A stretch of 64,000 nucleotides of DNA from Gordoniibacillus kamchatkensis (lineage in GTDB: Bacteria; Bacillota; Bacilli; Paenibacillales; NBRC-103111): NCBI RefSeq assembly GCF_000829455.1, contig NZ_JXAK01000035.1, positions 1 to 64,000 on the forward strand. Direction: 5' to 3'. The notes beneath the pieces are model-generated. The model searched no databases, had not been told where the DNA came from, and was given only the letters and a program-made list of their open reading frames with translations. The translations under genes were made by a program, and so were the position numbers. Below are positions 8,369 to 20,200 of the stretch, piece after piece (position 1 is the stretch's first letter; every line of letters starts with the position of its first letter).

Positions 8369-9151
8369 TCACAGTCGGTGCACCGTCGCTTCGCTGCGTA
8401 CGAACAGGCGAATGTTGTACTTCGTCTGGCCGAGCCCTTTGGAAATATAGTAAGTGCCGTAGCGGTTCGTGTGCAGCCCTTTGTAAATGCCCATCGCCGG
8501 AAGCTTGCCCATCGGCCGCAGCCGGAAAAAGAACGGGATGTTCACTTGCTTGCCGTGCAGATGGCCGGCCAGCAAATAGTCGTAGCGTTCCTCCAGCTGG
8601 AGCACGACGTTCGGGTCGTGCGTAATGACGATGCGCGGCAGCTCCGCCGAGACGCCGGCAAAAGCGGGACCGATGCGGCTTTTGCCGCTGCCATAGTCGT
8701 CGATGCCGATCAGCTCAAAACGGTCCAGCGGCACGTGCTCGTTGCGCAGCAGCCGTACGCCGCATTGCTCCAGCAGCTTGACGAGCCGGCCGACTTTGCG
8801 CAGCTGGTAGTCGTGGTTGCCGAGCACGGCGAACACCGGCACGCCGCTGCCGCGCAGCACTTCGAGATAACGGCGCAGCATTGGCAGCTGCGCCTCTTTT
8901 TGCGTGAAGTCGCCCGTCACCATGATGTAATCCGGCTTCTCCGCGCGGATGAGCCTGGCGATGCGCTCCGGCTTGATGCGCAGCTGCTCGACGTGCAGAT
9001 CGCTCAGCTGCAGCATCGTCACGTTCAGGCCGAGCGGCCGTGTGATACGCTCCACCTTCAGCCATTGCGTCGGCAAAATGAACAGCGCATACCAGCCGCC
9101 AAAGGCGACTGCCGCTGCCGCAAGCAATATGAGAACGGCCGTCGCGGCCAT
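8369..9151 (-). CDS. Membrane-anchored metallophosphoesterase (YkuE-like)
   Basis: Calcineurin-like phosphoesterase of 260 residues. An N-terminal hydrophobic helix (about residues 5-28) should anchor it in the membrane. The five metal-binding blocks are complete: SDLHVE, GDFTQKE, GNHDY, THDPN and AGHLHGKQ. Proteins of this shape are annotated as YkuE-like phosphohydrolases; the true substrate is unknown. It converges with the gene remnant on its left. Confidence 0.85.
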   Translation of the reverse strand: MAATAVLILLAAAAVAFGGWYALFILPTQWLKVERITRPLGLNVTMLQLSDLHVEQLRIKPERIARLIRAEKPDYIMVTGDFTQKEAQLPMLRRYLEVLRGSGVPVFAVLGNHDYQLRKVGRLVKLLEQCGVRLLRNEHVPLDRFELIGIDDYGSGKSRIGPAFAGVSAELPRIVITHDPNVVLQLEERYDYLLAGHLHGKQVNIPFFFRLRPMGKLPAMGIYKGLHTNRYGTYYISKGLGQTKYNIRLFVRSEATVHRL

Positions 9152-9345
9152 AACTATGCCTCCTCCGGCGCCAGCTTCGCGAAACTCGAAACGCGGGCTG
9201 ACGCGTGCAATCCGATCCTTCGGCCATAACCATATCGTACCATCCGGAACGGCGAAAATCGAGCGCCGCCTCGCTTTGTGATTTGCCGCTGCGGCTGGTA
9301 AACTGGTAGAAAACGGATCTGTTCAAGCCAAAGGAGGCAAATGGG

Positions 9346-10368
9346 ATGAAGAGGCATCGGATCGTGATCGCCGGTTGCGGCAATATGGCAAGGACGTGGG
9401 CGGAGTACGCGCTCGCGCGCCAGGATGCGGAAATCGTGGGGCTGGCGGATAAGTTTCCGGCCAGCGCGGAGGCGTTCGCGCAAAAGTTCGGGCTGACCTG
9501 CCCGACGTTTACGGACGTCGGCGAGGCGCTGCGCGCGACCGGCGCGACGCTCATGTTCGACGTCGCCGTGCCGGACAGCCGCCGCGACGTCGTGACCGCT
9601 GCGCTCGCCGCGGGCTGCGACGTGATGGCGGAGAAGCCGCTCGGAGCGACGATGGAGCAGGCGCGCGATATTGTTGCCGCTGCCGACCGAAGCGGACGTT
9701 TTTGCGCCATTATGCAAAACCGCCGTTACGACAAGCGCATCCGCGCTTTGCGGGACGTCATCGCCTCGGGCCGTGCCGGAGAGATCGGCTTCGCTTGCGC
9801 CGACTTTTTCCTCGGTCCGCATTTCGGCGGCTTCCGCGAAGCGATGGACAGCCCGCTGCTGCTCGATATGGCGATTCATACGTTCGACCAGGCGCGCTTT
9901 ATGTTAGGCAAAGATCCGATCGCCGTCACGGCGCATGAGTGGAATCCGCCCGGCTCGTGGTACAATGGCAACGCTTCCGCCGTATGCCTGTTCGAGTATG
10001 CCGACGGCACCGTGTTCAGCTATCGCGGCTCGTGGTGCGCGGAAGGAGCGCCGACGTCGTGGGAAAGCTCGTGGCGGCTCGTCGGCTCGCGCGGCACGGT
10101 GCTGTGGGACGGCCATGGCGCGCCGACGTACGAGGTCGCAATAGCGGATGCGGAGCCGGCGTTTTTGCGGCGGACGGAGCGCTTCACGGCCGAACTGGAC
10201 TGGGAAGGCCGGGAAGGGCACGCCGGCTGTCTGGACGAAATGTTCGCGGCGCTGCAGGAAGGGCGCCGCGCCGAAACCGACTGCCGCGACAACATCCGCA
10301 GCCTGGCGATGGTGCACGGCGCCTTGCGCAGCGCCAAGGAAGGGCGCAAAGTCGCTATCGAGTTTTAG
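9346..10368 (+). CDS. Gfo/Idh/MocA family oxidoreductase
   Basis: NAD(P)-dependent dehydrogenase of 340 residues that probably acts on a sugar or cyclitol. The N terminus is a Rossmann fold with the dinucleotide-binding VIAGCGNMARTWAEYAL (about residues 6-22). The family motif EKPLGATMEQ is at about 96, followed by the C-terminal alpha/beta domain with LLDMAIHTFDQARFML, where the conserved catalytic-region His is seen. AAAGGAGG stands before the ATG. It is monocistronic as far as visible, so the substrate cannot be inferred from neighbours. Confidence 0.87.
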   Translation: MKRHRIVIAGCGNMARTWAEYALARQDAEIVGLADKFPASAEAFAQKFGLTCPTFTDVGEALRATGATLMFDVAVPDSRRDVVTAALAAGCDVMAEKPLGATMEQARDIVAAADRSGRFCAIMQNRRYDKRIRALRDVIASGRAGEIGFACADFFLGPHFGGFREAMDSPLLLDMAIHTFDQARFMLGKDPIAVTAHEWNPPGSWYNGNASAVCLFEYADGTVFSYRGSWCAEGAPTSWESSWRLVGSRGTVLWDGHGAPTYEVAIADAEPAFLRRTERFTAELDWEGREGHAGCLDEMFAALQEGRRAETDCRDNIRSLAMVHGALRSAKEGRKVAIEF

Positions 10369-10582
10369 CGAAACGGGCGGAAGTTTCTTGCCTTGCGGCG
10401 GAAAAGCGGGGATTGGAAATTCAAAGGAAATCCATGCCTTATGCCGTATAAAGCTGGCGAAGTTTGACAATACTCGGAGCATGAGGCGTCTTCTTTCCGT
10501 ACTGCTAGCATAAATAGACGCTTTTCGTCATAAATTTCATTCTATAGAGGGCTATTCTCTTAGAAAGAAGAGGTGTTGTACC

Positions 10583-10792
10583 GTGACGAAAGCACACGAA
10601 TCGATCTATTGCATACAGTGCTGTGCCGTAAAGCCGCGAGCGGAAGCGGAGCTCGTATTCCGCACAGGATTTTACCGGACGACGATACCGCTCGGCCGTT
10701 GCCAAATTTGCGCGAACGCCGAACGGACCGCGGGGCTGCCCGTGCCGCCGCAGTCGGTTGAGCGGGAATGCAGCTCGGCGCAGCTGGCGTAA
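10583..10792 (+). CDS. Small CxxC/CxxC protein, putative zinc ribbon
   Basis: A 69-residue protein starting at GTG with AAGAGGTG upstream. It has CIQCC near residue 10 and CQIC near residue 40, a spacing compatible with one zinc site. No family is recognised. A short non-coding stretch precedes it. Confidence 0.55.
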   Translation: MTKAHESIYCIQCCAVKPRAEAELVFRTGFYRTTIPLGRCQICANAERTAGLPVPPQSVERECSSAQLA

Positions 10793-10912
10793 ACCGGGCG
10801 GCAAGCAGCGCGCATGCGAGGATACATGCTTTGCTTCGGGACGGTGCCCGTTTACCGCAGCGAAATCAGCCCACTACGGGCGCAGCTTTATACAACCAGC
10901 GTAGCAAAAAAA

Positions 10913-10960
10913 AAAAAGGCTGCCCCTCCCGAGCCGGAGCTCGGAGCGGGCGGCCTTTTT
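10913..10960. terminator. Bidirectional terminator
   Basis: A long GC-rich stem (AAAAAGGCTGCCC against GGGCGGCCTTTTT) with an A run before and a T run after, between the small CxxC gene (+) and the DUF2621 gene (-). Confidence 0.8.
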
Positions 10961-11005
10961 GCCGATAAGGGTGCAGGGTACGGCATTAGCCGCTTCCTGA
11001 CTGCG

Positions 11006-11434
11006 CTATTGCAGCAGATGCTTGTAGGAGCTGTAGTCGATGTTATTCTTGTCCAGAAAGCTCGTCAGGCTCTTGTAATCGCGGCGCGGCGTAGCGAGTA
11101 TGTAGCCGCGGAGGCAGTGGTCGCGCGTCACTTCCGGCGCCTTCTCCTCCAGCGCCAGCTGTCCGATTTTGGCCGCTATCGAATGTTTGGCGATGTCGCG
11201 GAACGCCGTCGGTACAGGGGAGACAAGCTGGTCGAGAAACGCCTTGGCGTCGTCCGTCCACAGATGCCGGGACGTCTCGACATAGTAGTTCTGCCAGTCG
11301 AGCTTCGATTTGCCGTCGGCGCGCGGCAGCACTTTGAAAAATTTGCGGAACATGAAGTAGCCGCCGACGGACATGAAGAACAGCAGCACGAACACCCAAA
11401 ACATGATAAACCACATGAACATGGAATTGCTCAC
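11006..11434 (-). CDS. DUF2621 family membrane protein (YneK-like)
   Basis: A conserved Bacillales protein of unknown function. One strong transmembrane helix (MFMWFIMFWVFVLLFFMSVGG) lies near the N terminus, followed by a soluble part of about 110 residues. GTG at 11434 has GAGGTG at a normal distance; the frame is open to 11485 but the extra part does not look like protein. It is divergent from nfo. Confidence 0.75.
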   Translation of the reverse strand: MSNSMFMWFIMFWVFVLLFFMSVGGYFMFRKFFKVLPRADGKSKLDWQNYYVETSRHLWTDDAKAFLDQLVSPVPTAFRDIAKHSIAAKIGQLALEEKAPEVTRDHCLRGYILATPRRDYKSLTSFLDKNNIDYSSYKHLLQ

Positions 11435-11624
11435 AGGGAAAGTCACCTCACGGTTATTATAGCGCATTTGTGCACGGGCAGCCAAGGCGCGTCAGGGACG
11501 GCGGCCACGCCGCAAAGATCAGCCCGCTTCATCCCCGGGCTTGATGCCGTCTAGTAGACTTGTAGAGTGGGAAAGGGTAAAATAAAAAGATAATATTTGG
11601 TGATGAACGAAGGGGGATAATGTA

Positions 11625-12758
11625 ATGACGAAAATCGGCTCGCACGTCTCGTTTTCCGATAAGGGGCTGCTTAACGCTGCTACGGAAGCACTCTCGTACG
11701 GTTCCAGCACGTTTATGATTTATACCGGAGCGCCGCAAAATACGAGGCGCAGACCGATCGAAAACCAATATATCGATGAGGGCCGCGAGAAAATGAAGGA
11801 GGCCGGCATTGACGAAATCGTCGTGCACGCCCCTTACATTATTAATCTCGGTTCGTACAAAAAAGATACGTTCCGCCTCGCCGTCGACTTCCTGCAGGAC
11901 GAAATTCGCCGCACCGATTACCTCGGCGTACGCAACATCGTCCTCCACCCGGGCGCGTATACGGACAAGGATCCGGAATACGGCATCGGCCGCATTGCCG
12001 AAGGATTGAACGAAGTGCTCAGCGGGGTGAAGGACACGAGTGTCAACATCGCTCTGGAGACGATGGCCGGCAAAGGCTCGGAGCTGGGCCGCTCGTTTGA
12101 GGAGCTGGCGGAAATTATGGACAAGGTGGAGTCGAACGGCCGGCTCACCGTATGCCTCGACACGTGCCACGTGCATGACGCGGGCTACGATATCGTGAAC
12201 GATCTCGACGGAGTGCTGGAGCATTTCGACAAAATCGTCGGGCTGGACAAGCTCGCCGTCGTCCATTTGAACGACAGCAAAAATCCGCGCGGCGCCGCGA
12301 AGGACCGGCATGCGCCGGTCGGCTCGGGCTGGATCGGCTTCAAAACGATCTACGACGTCGTGCACCACGAGAAGCTGAAGCATTTGCCGATGATTCTCGA
12401 GACGCCTTGGATCGGCAAAAACGAAGGCGCGGAGCGTCCGATGTACGAAGCGGAAATCGCTCTGCTCGGCGGCACGGCGCTGGATCGGTTCGGGGGCGAG
12501 TTCGCCGAGCATGTGGAGAAGCTGGAGCATTTCTTCGCGAAGCAGGACATTCACCACCGCGACTTCATCCTGAATACGTGGGAGCTGCTCAAAACCGACG
12601 CAAAGGCGAAAAAGGAAGACGGCCGGGAGCCGATGGAGCGGCTCTACGATCTCATCGAGGCGGAAGGCCTGTTCCCGGAGCTCAGCGAGGAGCAGATCAA
12701 CCACCGTCTCACCGCTTGGCTGGCGGGCAAAGACGCGCTTTTGGCGCTGACGAAGTAA
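11625..12758 (+). CDS. nfo: Deoxyribonuclease IV (AP endonuclease IV)
   Basis: Base-excision repair enzyme that cuts DNA 5' of abasic sites. The first 280 residues form the endonuclease IV TIM barrel with its trinuclear zinc ligands: [67 protein letters not shown] and ILETP. The protein has 377 residues against about 280-300 for typical Nfo, because of a C-terminal extension of about 95 residues, rich in charged helix, beginning near KNEGAERP. The extension matches no domain I know. The gene opens with AAGGGGG before ATG. Confidence 0.92.
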   Translation: MTKIGSHVSFSDKGLLNAATEALSYGSSTFMIYTGAPQNTRRRPIENQYIDEGREKMKEAGIDEIVVHAPYIINLGSYKKDTFRLAVDFLQDEIRRTDYLGVRNIVLHPGAYTDKDPEYGIGRIAEGLNEVLSGVKDTSVNIALETMAGKGSELGRSFEELAEIMDKVESNGRLTVCLDTCHVHDAGYDIVNDLDGVLEHFDKIVGLDKLAVVHLNDSKNPRGAAKDRHAPVGSGWIGFKTIYDVVHHEKLKHLPMILETPWIGKNEGAERPMYEAEIALLGGTALDRFGGEFAEHVEKLEHFFAKQDIHHRDFILNTWELLKTDAKAKKEDGREPMERLYDLIEAEGLFPELSEEQINHRLTAWLAGKDALLALTK

Positions 12759-12858
12759 AAAGTAACGGCAGGAACGGCCCGCTGCGGCTGAAGTTTGCCC
12801 TGACAGGCGGACGAGGCGGGCGGGTCGGGTGCTACAACCAGATCTAGGGAGGCAGCTT

Positions 12859-13753
12859 ATGGAGCGCAGCATCAGCAGCGGCCGCGGGACGGAGGCGATG
12901 CGGAACCGGGCGCGAATGCTCATTTCGTGCCCGGACCGGCCCGGCATCGTCGCAGCCGTATCGCGGTTTTTGTACGAGCACGGCGCGAATATCGTGCAAT
13001 CGGATCAATATACGATGGATCCGTCGGGGGACCGTTTTTATTCGCATCGAGTTCGATTTGGAAGGGTTGTCGGACCGTCTGGAGTCGCTCAAAGCGGACT
13101 TCGCCGCGGTAGCGTCACAGTTCGAGATGACGTGGACGCTTTCCCCGGCCAGCCGCAAAAAGCGGCTCGCGATTTTCGTGTCGAAGGAGGATCACTGCCT
13201 GCTCGAGCTGCTGTGGCAATGGCAGGCGGGCGATCTCGACGCGGACATCGCCGTCATTGTCAGCAATCATCCGGACATGAAGCCGATCGCGGACTCTTTC
13301 GGCGTGCCGTACCATTACATTCCGGTGACGGCCGACACGAAGGCGGAAGCGGAGCGGCGCCAGATCGAGACGGTCGCCGCGTCGCAGGCGGACGTCATTA
13401 TTTTGGCGAGATATATGCAGATTTTGTCGCCGTGGTTTATCGAGCATTACCGCAATCGGATCATCAACATCCACCATTCGTTCTTGCCGGCGTTCGTAGG
13501 CGGCAAACCGTATGCGCAAGCGTACAACCGCGGCGTGAAGCTGATCGGGGCGACGGCGCATTACGTGACGGAGGAGCTGGACGGCGGGCCGATTATCGAG
13601 CAGGACGTGCAGCGTGTCTCGCACCGCGACAACGCCGGCGATCTGAAGCGGATCGGGCGCCATATCGAGCGGATCGTGCTGGCGCGCGCCGTCGTCTGGC
13701 ATGTCGAAGACCGCATTCTCGTCCACGCCAACAAGACGGTTGTATTTAACTGA
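12859..13753 (+). pseudogene. purU: Formyltetrahydrofolate deformylase PurU, frameshifted
   Basis: Hydrolyses 10-formyl-THF to THF and formate, balancing one-carbon pools. An ACT domain ([35 protein letters not shown]) is followed by a formyltransferase-type domain with the catalytic set [15 protein letters not shown] and [22 protein letters not shown] at 12859 has AGGGAGG upstream. Near 13033-13037, in a run of five T, the frame slips; with one T fewer the protein reads [18 protein letters not shown] and is about 297 aa, normal for PurU. This looks like a homopolymer slip. Confidence 0.85.
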
Positions 13754-13796
13754 TAACGGGCTTTCGGCTGTGGGCCGGGAACCGAACGAGCATGGC

Positions 13797-13847
13797 AAAA
13801 GGCTGTCCCCGCTAGCGTCGGTACGCTGGCGAGGACGGCCTTTTTTT
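13797..13847 (+). terminator. Intrinsic terminator after purU
   Basis: AAAAGGC..GTCC..CGCTAGCGT pairs with ACGCTGGCG..GGAC..GGCCTTTT, ending in seven T. Confidence 0.85.
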
Positions 13848-13997
13848 CGTTGCCCGTCGAGGTCGAGACGATGTTTCGCATTTTCAAGGCAGGTTGTGGC
13901 AAAGCTACGATGCAAATGGTACAATATTTGGAGTGACTTCAGTAAGTTAATGCGCCAAACAGACACGCAAGGGAATCGGAAAGGAGCATATCATTAC

Positions 13998-16019
13998 ATG
14001 GCTATAACCAACCAATCGATCGACCAGCTTGCCATCAATACGATCCGGACGCTCGCGATTGACGCCATCGACAAGGCGAATTCGGGCCATCCCGGCATCG
14101 TGATGGGGGCGGCGCCTATGGCGTACTCGCTCTGGACGCAGCACATGACCCACAACCCGGCCAATCCGCATTGGATCAACCGCGACCGCTTCGTCCTGTC
14201 CGCCGGACACGGCTCGATGCTGCTGTATGCACTGCTCCATCTGTGCGGATACGACTTGCCGCTGGAGGAGATCAAAAACTTCCGCCAATGGGGTTCGCTG
14301 ACTCCGGGCCATCCGGAATACGGCCATACCGCGGGCGTCGATGCGACGACCGGTCCCCTCGGCCAAGGCGTCGGCATGGCAGTCGGCATGGCAATGGCCG
14401 AGGCGCATCTTGCGGCTACTTACAATAAAGAAGGCTTTAACGTTATCGATCATCATACGTACGTACTGTGCGGCGACGGCGACATGATGGAAGGCGTCGC
14501 GTCGGAAGCGGCTTCGCTCGCCGGCCACCTGCGTCTCGGCAAACTGATCATGCTGTACGATTCCAACGATATTTCGCTCGACGGCGATCTGGACATGTCG
14601 TTCTCCGAAGACGTGCGCCACCGCTTCGAAGCTTACGGCTGGCAAGTGCTGCGCGTCGACAACGGCAACGACCTGACGGCTATTTCGACGGCTCTCTCGG
14701 AAGCGAAGGCGGACAAGTCCCGCCCGACGCTCATCGAAGTGAAGACAGTCATCGGCTACGGCAGCCCGAACAAGGCGGGCAAAGGCGGACACGCCGGTCC
14801 GCACGGCTCGCCGCTAGGCAAGGAAGAAACGATGCTGACCAAAGAAGCGTACGGCTGGCCGACCGAGCCGGACTTCCTCGTGCCGGACGAAGTGCGTGCC
14901 GAATATGCGAAAGTCAAGGAGCGCGGGGCTGCTGCCGAGAAAGCTTGGAACGAGCTAGTGGCCCGTTACGAGCAGGCGCATCCCGAACTGGCGAAGCAGC
15001 TGCGCGTCGCCGCATCCGGCGAGCTGCCGCAAGGCTGGGACGCCGAGCTTCCCGTATACGCTCCGACGGATAAAGCGATTGCGACGCGCGCCGCTTCCGG
15101 CGCCGCGATTAACGCCATCGCCAAAAAAGTGCCGTACTTGTTCGGCGGCTCCGCCGACCTGCTCAGCTCCAACAATACGGAGATGAAAGGGCTCGGCAAC
15201 TTCAGCCGCAACGATTACGCGAGCCGCAACATCTGGTTCGGCGTGCGCGAATTCGCGATGGGCACGGCGCTGAACGGCATGAGCTTGCATGGCGGGCTGC
15301 GCGTGTTCGGCGGCACGTTCTTCGTCTTCTCCGATTACTTGCGGCCTTCGATCCGCCTTGCGGCGCTCATGAAGCAGCCGGTCATTTACGTATTCACGCA
15401 CGACAGCATCGCCGTAGGCGAAGACGGCCCGACGCACGAGCCGATCGAGCAGCTGCCGGCGTTGCGCACGATGCCCGGCGTGACGGTGCTTCGTCCGGCG
15501 GACGCCAACGAAACGTCGCAAGCTTGGCGCTATGCGATGGAGCATCAGGATACGCCGTATGCGCTCATTCTGACGCGGCAAAACTTGCCGATTCTCGAAG
15601 GCACGGCAGAGCTGGCGAAGGAAGGCGTTCGCAAAGGCGCCTATGTGATCTCCGACGCGGCGAACGGCCAGCCGGTCGCGCAAATTCTCGCTTCCGGCTC
15701 CGAGGTGCAGCTCGCCGTTGCGGCGCAAAAGCAGCTCGCTGCCGAAGGCATTCACGTCCGCGTCGTCAGCATGCCGTCGCTCGAGCTGTTCGAGAAGCAG
15801 CCGCAATCGTACAAGGATTCGGTTATCCTGCCAAACGTCAGAGCCCGTCTGGCCGTCGAGATGGCGAACCCGATGTCCTGGTACAAGTATGTCGGTCTGG
15901 ACGGCGATGTGCTTGGCATCGATAAGTTCGGAGCTTCGGCGCCGGCCGGCCGCATTTTGCCGGAGTACGGCTTCACGGTCGAGAACGTTGCGGCCCGCGT
16001 CAAAGCTTTGTTGAAATAA
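13998..16019 (+). CDS. tkt: Transketolase
   Basis: Thiamine-diphosphate enzyme of the pentose phosphate pathway, moving two-carbon units between sugar phosphates. The 673-residue protein has the usual order of pyrophosphate domain ([58 protein letters not shown]), pyrimidine domain ([47 protein letters not shown]) and C-terminal domain. Active-site histidines and metal ligands (GDGD..N) are present. ATG at 13998 has AAAGGAGC 9 bases upstream. The ppnP gene follows 55 bases later. Confidence 0.97.
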   Translation: MAITNQSIDQLAINTIRTLAIDAIDKANSGHPGIVMGAAPMAYSLWTQHMTHNPANPHWINRDRFVLSAGHGSMLLYALLHLCGYDLPLEEIKNFRQWGSLTPGHPEYGHTAGVDATTGPLGQGVGMAVGMAMAEAHLAATYNKEGFNVIDHHTYVLCGDGDMMEGVASEAASLAGHLRLGKLIMLYDSNDISLDGDLDMSFSEDVRHRFEAYGWQVLRVDNGNDLTAISTALSEAKADKSRPTLIEVKTVIGYGSPNKAGKGGHAGPHGSPLGKEETMLTKEAYGWPTEPDFLVPDEVRAEYAKVKERGAAAEKAWNELVARYEQAHPELAKQLRVAASGELPQGWDAELPVYAPTDKAIATRAASGAAINAIAKKVPYLFGGSADLLSSNNTEMKGLGNFSRNDYASRNIWFGVREFAMGTALNGMSLHGGLRVFGGTFFVFSDYLRPSIRLAALMKQPVIYVFTHDSIAVGEDGPTHEPIEQLPALRTMPGVTVLRPADANETSQAWRYAMEHQDTPYALILTRQNLPILEGTAELAKEGVRKGAYVISDAANGQPVAQILASGSEVQLAVAAQKQLAAEGIHVRVVSMPSLELFEKQPQSYKDSVILPNVRARLAVEMANPMSWYKYVGLDGDVLGIDKFGASAPAGRILPEYGFTVENVAARVKALLK

Positions 16020-16074
16020 AGGGAAACGGCATAGACCGGCATCCGCCGGCCTATACGGGAGAGGAGAGGCTGTC

Positions 16075-16395
16075 ATGGCGGAACAATTCGATCAAGTCTC
16101 GGTCGTGAAGAAAGCGAACGTGTACTTTGACGGGAAAGTGACGAGCCGCACGGTGCTTTTTGCGGACGGCACGAGGAAAACGCTCGGCATTATGCTGCCG
16201 GGGGAATACGACTTCGGCACCGATTCGAAGGAAATTATGGAGATTGTAGCCGGCCGTCTGAAGGTGCTGATCCCGGGCCGCAGCGATTGGCTCGAAATCG
16301 ACGGCAGCGGCACGTTCGAGGTGCCGGCGCACGCGCGCTTCCAGCTCGTCGTGTACAGCGTGACCGATTACTGCTGCTCGTACGTAGAGGAGTAA
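16075..16395 (+). CDS. ppnP: Pyrimidine/purine nucleoside phosphorylase
   Basis: A 106-residue cupin of the PpnP family (formerly DUF1255/YaiE). Characterised members phosphorolyse several nucleosides to base and ribose 1-phosphate. Typical blocks are [44 protein letters not shown] and [15 protein letters not shown]. Ribose 1-phosphate can enter the pentose phosphate pathway, which fits the tkt gene just upstream. GGAGAGGAGAGG precedes the ATG. Confidence 0.9.
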   Translation: MAEQFDQVSVVKKANVYFDGKVTSRTVLFADGTRKTLGIMLPGEYDFGTDSKEIMEIVAGRLKVLIPGRSDWLEIDGSGTFEVPAHARFQLVVYSVTDYCCSYVEE

Positions 16396-16438
16396 AGCAA
16401 GACGGTTCGCAACAGCGGAACGGCTAACCATGTACAGC

Positions 16439-16480
16439 AAAAGACCGTCAGGGCATGTGACTTGCTCTGACGGTCTTTTT
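16439..16480 (+). terminator. Intrinsic terminator after ppnP
   Basis: AAAAGACCGTCAG and CTGACGGTCTTTTT form a long stem with a T tail. Confidence 0.85.
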
Positions 16481-16528
16481 CCTTACAATGCCGGATGCCG
16501 GCTAGACTAATTTGCAAAGTCTGGGAGT

Positions 16529-17185
16529 GTGAAAGAAGTGAGACCTAAAAAAAGTTGGTGGTTGCTGCTTATTGTCTCTTTAGGAGTCGTCATTCCTTTT
16601 GTGGCTCCTTATATCACGCTGAATCCCGCCAAAAGCCGTGTGCCGATTACTTCGACGGCCATACAATTTCCCCTTTTGATTGCTCACATTGTTACGGCTT
16701 GTGTAGCTTTAATTGCAGGCTTCTTTCAATTCATCGAGCGTATTCGAATAAAAACCCCGGGCATCCACCGTTATCTCGGAAGGATATATGTGGGCAGCGT
16801 GATGATAAGCGGGGCGCTTGCTCTAGCGGTTATTTTTTATATTGAAAACTTTGCGAAAGCGACTTCATTTCTAGCATTGGCGCTTACGTGGCTGTTTACT
16901 TCCTGGAAAGGGTATCGTTCCGCGGTAAGGAAGCGTTTTGGCGAGCATCGCAAATGGATGATTCGGAGTTTCGGCATAACGCTGGTTGCCGTAAGCGGAC
17001 GACTGTTAGTACCAGTGCTGCTGCTGGCCTATTATACGTTAAACGGGTTCTCCCTCCCCGGGGGGAGAGAGAAGATGGTTGAAGAAGTCCTGAATGTCAA
17101 TATATGGGCGGGGTTACTTCTCAATTTCATCATTATCGAGTGGATCGTGTTGAAATCGGCGCATCGATTACCCGGCGATTCTTGA
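16529..17185 (+). CDS. DUF2306 family membrane protein
   Basis: About 218 residues with six or more hydrophobic segments. The family-typical ERIRIKTPGIHRYLGRIYV and EHRKWMIRSF blocks are present; members are polytopic membrane proteins of unknown function. GTG at 16529 or GTG at 16538 could be the start; the later one stands better behind GGGAG. The end lies about 90 bases from the convergent helicase gene. Confidence 0.7.
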   Translation: MKEVRPKKSWWLLLIVSLGVVIPFVAPYITLNPAKSRVPITSTAIQFPLLIAHIVTACVALIAGFFQFIERIRIKTPGIHRYLGRIYVGSVMISGALALAVIFYIENFAKATSFLALALTWLFTSWKGYRSAVRKRFGEHRKWMIRSFGITLVAVSGRLLVPVLLLAYYTLNGFSLPGGREKMVEEVLNVNIWAGLLLNFIIIEWIVLKSAHRLPGDS

Positions 17186-17277
17186 TTTGCAGCCCTGCGG
17201 CTTCTTCTCGCGAAAACGGCACCGGAAGACGCGCGGCGGTTGTTCCGCAAGCCCGTGCAAGCCCAAATCGCTTCACC

Positions 17278-20200
17278 TCATATCATCAAAATCTCCCGAA
17301 TGTCCTGTTCGGTCAGGGAAGCAACGTCTTCCCGATCGGAGCCGACGACTTCCTCGATCAAATGTTTCTTTGTTTGTTGCAGCTCGTACATTTTTTCTTC
17401 CATCGTCCCCTTGGCAACGAGGCGGATCACTTGCACGACGTTTTTCTGGCCGATGCGATGCGCCCGGTCGGCGGCCTGCTGCTCTACCGCAGGGTTCCAC
17501 CACAGATCGTAAAGGATAACGGTATCCGCTCCGGTTAAGTTCAGGCCGGTTCCCCCCGCCTTCAAGGAGATGAGGAAGACGTCCATTTCGCCGTCGTTGA
17601 ACCTGCTGCAAAGCTCGACGCGTTCGCGGGTCGGCGTTGAGCCGTCCAGGTAGAAGTAAGGGATTCCTAGATATCGCAGCTCTTTGCCAATGAGGCCCAG
17701 CATCTCTGTGAACTGGGAAAAAATGAGCATGCGTTTCCCGTTGGCCCGGCATTCTTCCACGATGTCGAGCAGCTGCTCCAGCTTGGCGGAGCTTCCTTTG
17801 TATCCTTCGACAAACAGGGCGGGATGGCAGCAAATTTGGCGCAGCCGGGTGAGGCCGGCCAAAATTTTGATGCGGCTTTTGTGATAGCCGTCTACGCTTA
17901 AGTGCTTCAACGTTTCCTGCTGCAGCTTGGCCAAATAGGCGGCGTACAGTTTTTTCTGGTCGGGATGCAGCTCGGAAGGCTTGAGCCACTCCATTTTGTC
18001 CGGGAGGTCCTGCAGCACGTCTCGCTTCGACCGGCGCAGCATAAAGGGGCGCGAACGCTTGGCCACTTCGCTCTGAGTCAAATTGTTGAACGCTTTCCGA
18101 TTTTGGAACAAAGACGGAAAGACAGCGTCGAAAATCGACCACAGCTCTTCGAGACGGTTCTCGACTGGCGTTCCGGTGAGGGCGAAGCGGAACGGGGCGC
18201 GGATCGATTTGACCGCCTTGGCTGTCTGCGTTGCATGGTTTTTGAAAGCTTGCGCTTCATCCAGGAAGAGCGTGTGGAACGATTGCTGACCGTACAGGTC
18301 CGCATCCCGCAGCAAGAGCGGATACGAAGTGATGACGACGTCGCTCCGCCAGTCCTCGCAGTTTCCTTGCCCGCTCCGTTCGGTTGCCGTCGGCAATTAC
18401 CGCGCGAATGTCCGGCGCAAACTTCCGCAGCTCGCTCAGCCAATTGTACACCAGCGATCCCGGCGAAACGACGAGGGCCGGCGTGCGCCGCTGCCGGATT
18501 TCGGGCAGGACGGATGCGATAAAAGCGATGCTCTGCAGCGTCTTCCCGAGCCCCATCTCATCCGCCAAAATGCCGCCGAAACCGTAATGAGCGAGCGTCT
18601 TCAGCCACTGGTAGCCCAGCTTCTGATAATCCCGCAGCACATCGGCCAGACGATCGGGTATCGGGAAGTCGAGATTGTCCGGATTGCGCAGGTTATCGAG
18701 GAGCTGGCGAACCGGCTTGTCGAGCTTCACGCCGCGGTATTCCCGATCGGTCAAATGGAGCCCGCGGAAAAGAGGGACGCTGATTGTCGAGCCTGTCACA
18801 TCCTCGTAGGTGAGGCCCAGCTCCGCCAAAAGCTGCGCCATCTCCTGCAGCTCGGCGATGTCAAGCGGCAGGAGGGAACCGTTCGGCAGTCGGTAGTACT
18901 TCCGCTTTTCCTCCAGCGATTTGACGATTTGGCGGATTTCGGTTTCCGGAATCCAATCCATGTTCAGGCGGAATTCCAGCCAATCGATTCGTTCGGCCGC
19001 GGCGACATGCACGCTGGCCTTCGGCAGCGCATGTCCTTTAAGCAAGCGGACTTTTACGGCCGAAGTCGCATAAATTTTCATGAGCGGTTCCAGCTGCGGC
19101 ACAACGTTATGGAGAAAGTCGAATTCCGCTTCCTCTTCGTTCATGAAGTAGCCCGCTTCCGTTTTGGTGAACGGGCTTTGCTCGATCAGGTCAATGATGC
19201 GCCGCTCCCGCTCATGGTCCCGGACAAGTATCCGATGAGCGTCGCGCTGGCTCCGGCTATCCTCCAGCGGGTTGATGACTTCGTCACCGTATTGAAATTC
19301 GACTGCGGCCAGCAGCCGATCTTTTACTCGATCCAAATAGAGCTTCGCTTGCAGAGGGGCTTGCGTGACGCGTTCGGCGATGGCCGGAGCTATGTCGACG
19401 CTGCCCAGCTTGGCCAGGCCGGGAACGACCTTCTCCATAAAAGTCCCGATTTGTTCGTGCGGAACCGGAATATCGCGCCGGTCCGACGTCTCGAGGATCG
19501 CTTTCAGCTCGGCAAGCCGTTTGCACGGTTTCGCCGCAAGCCGGACCAGCTTGCCGTTCGTGAAAACGATGCCGTACGGCTCCATTACCGCAATTTGCTC
19601 CAATCCGTGAGCGCGGAGACGGCACGTATCTGCGCCTTCTTCTTGCTCGAACTCGAAGCGGAGAGGCAGCGGTCCGTCGGATAGCTGAAGGCCGTCATAT
19701 TTGTTGTCGCCATCCATAATCGTCACTCTGGGCGCCTTCATCAGTAAAGGGAGCATGGCCGCCCACGCTTGCGGCGGAATCGGCAGCATGCGGTCGCCGC
19801 TCGTTCCGGAGGCGATTGCGGGAACCATGCGCTGTGCAGCGCGATACTGGGCGGTATCCCGAACCATGTCGATCAAAACGCGAAGAACGGCTTCGTTCTC
19901 TTTTGCAAAGCTGTGCGTTTCGGGATCGTAGCTGAAGCTCGCCGTGACGGGGTAACTTTCTCCCCGGGCCAGTTGATCCAAAAAGGATGCGAGGTTCCGT
20001 ACGACATATACCGATTTGGGGCCGACCTTAAGCTCGATGCCGAAGATGAAAGTGTTGTTGGGGTAGGCCAAGAGCTTGAGGATGAATTCCGCCTCGAGAG
20101 CGGTTCTTGTTTCCGCGAGCGTTTTATTGTGAATCGGGCGCACCGGCTTGTCGTCGAAAAGTCCTAGAATTCGTTCGGCGATGCGAGTATCATCCGTACG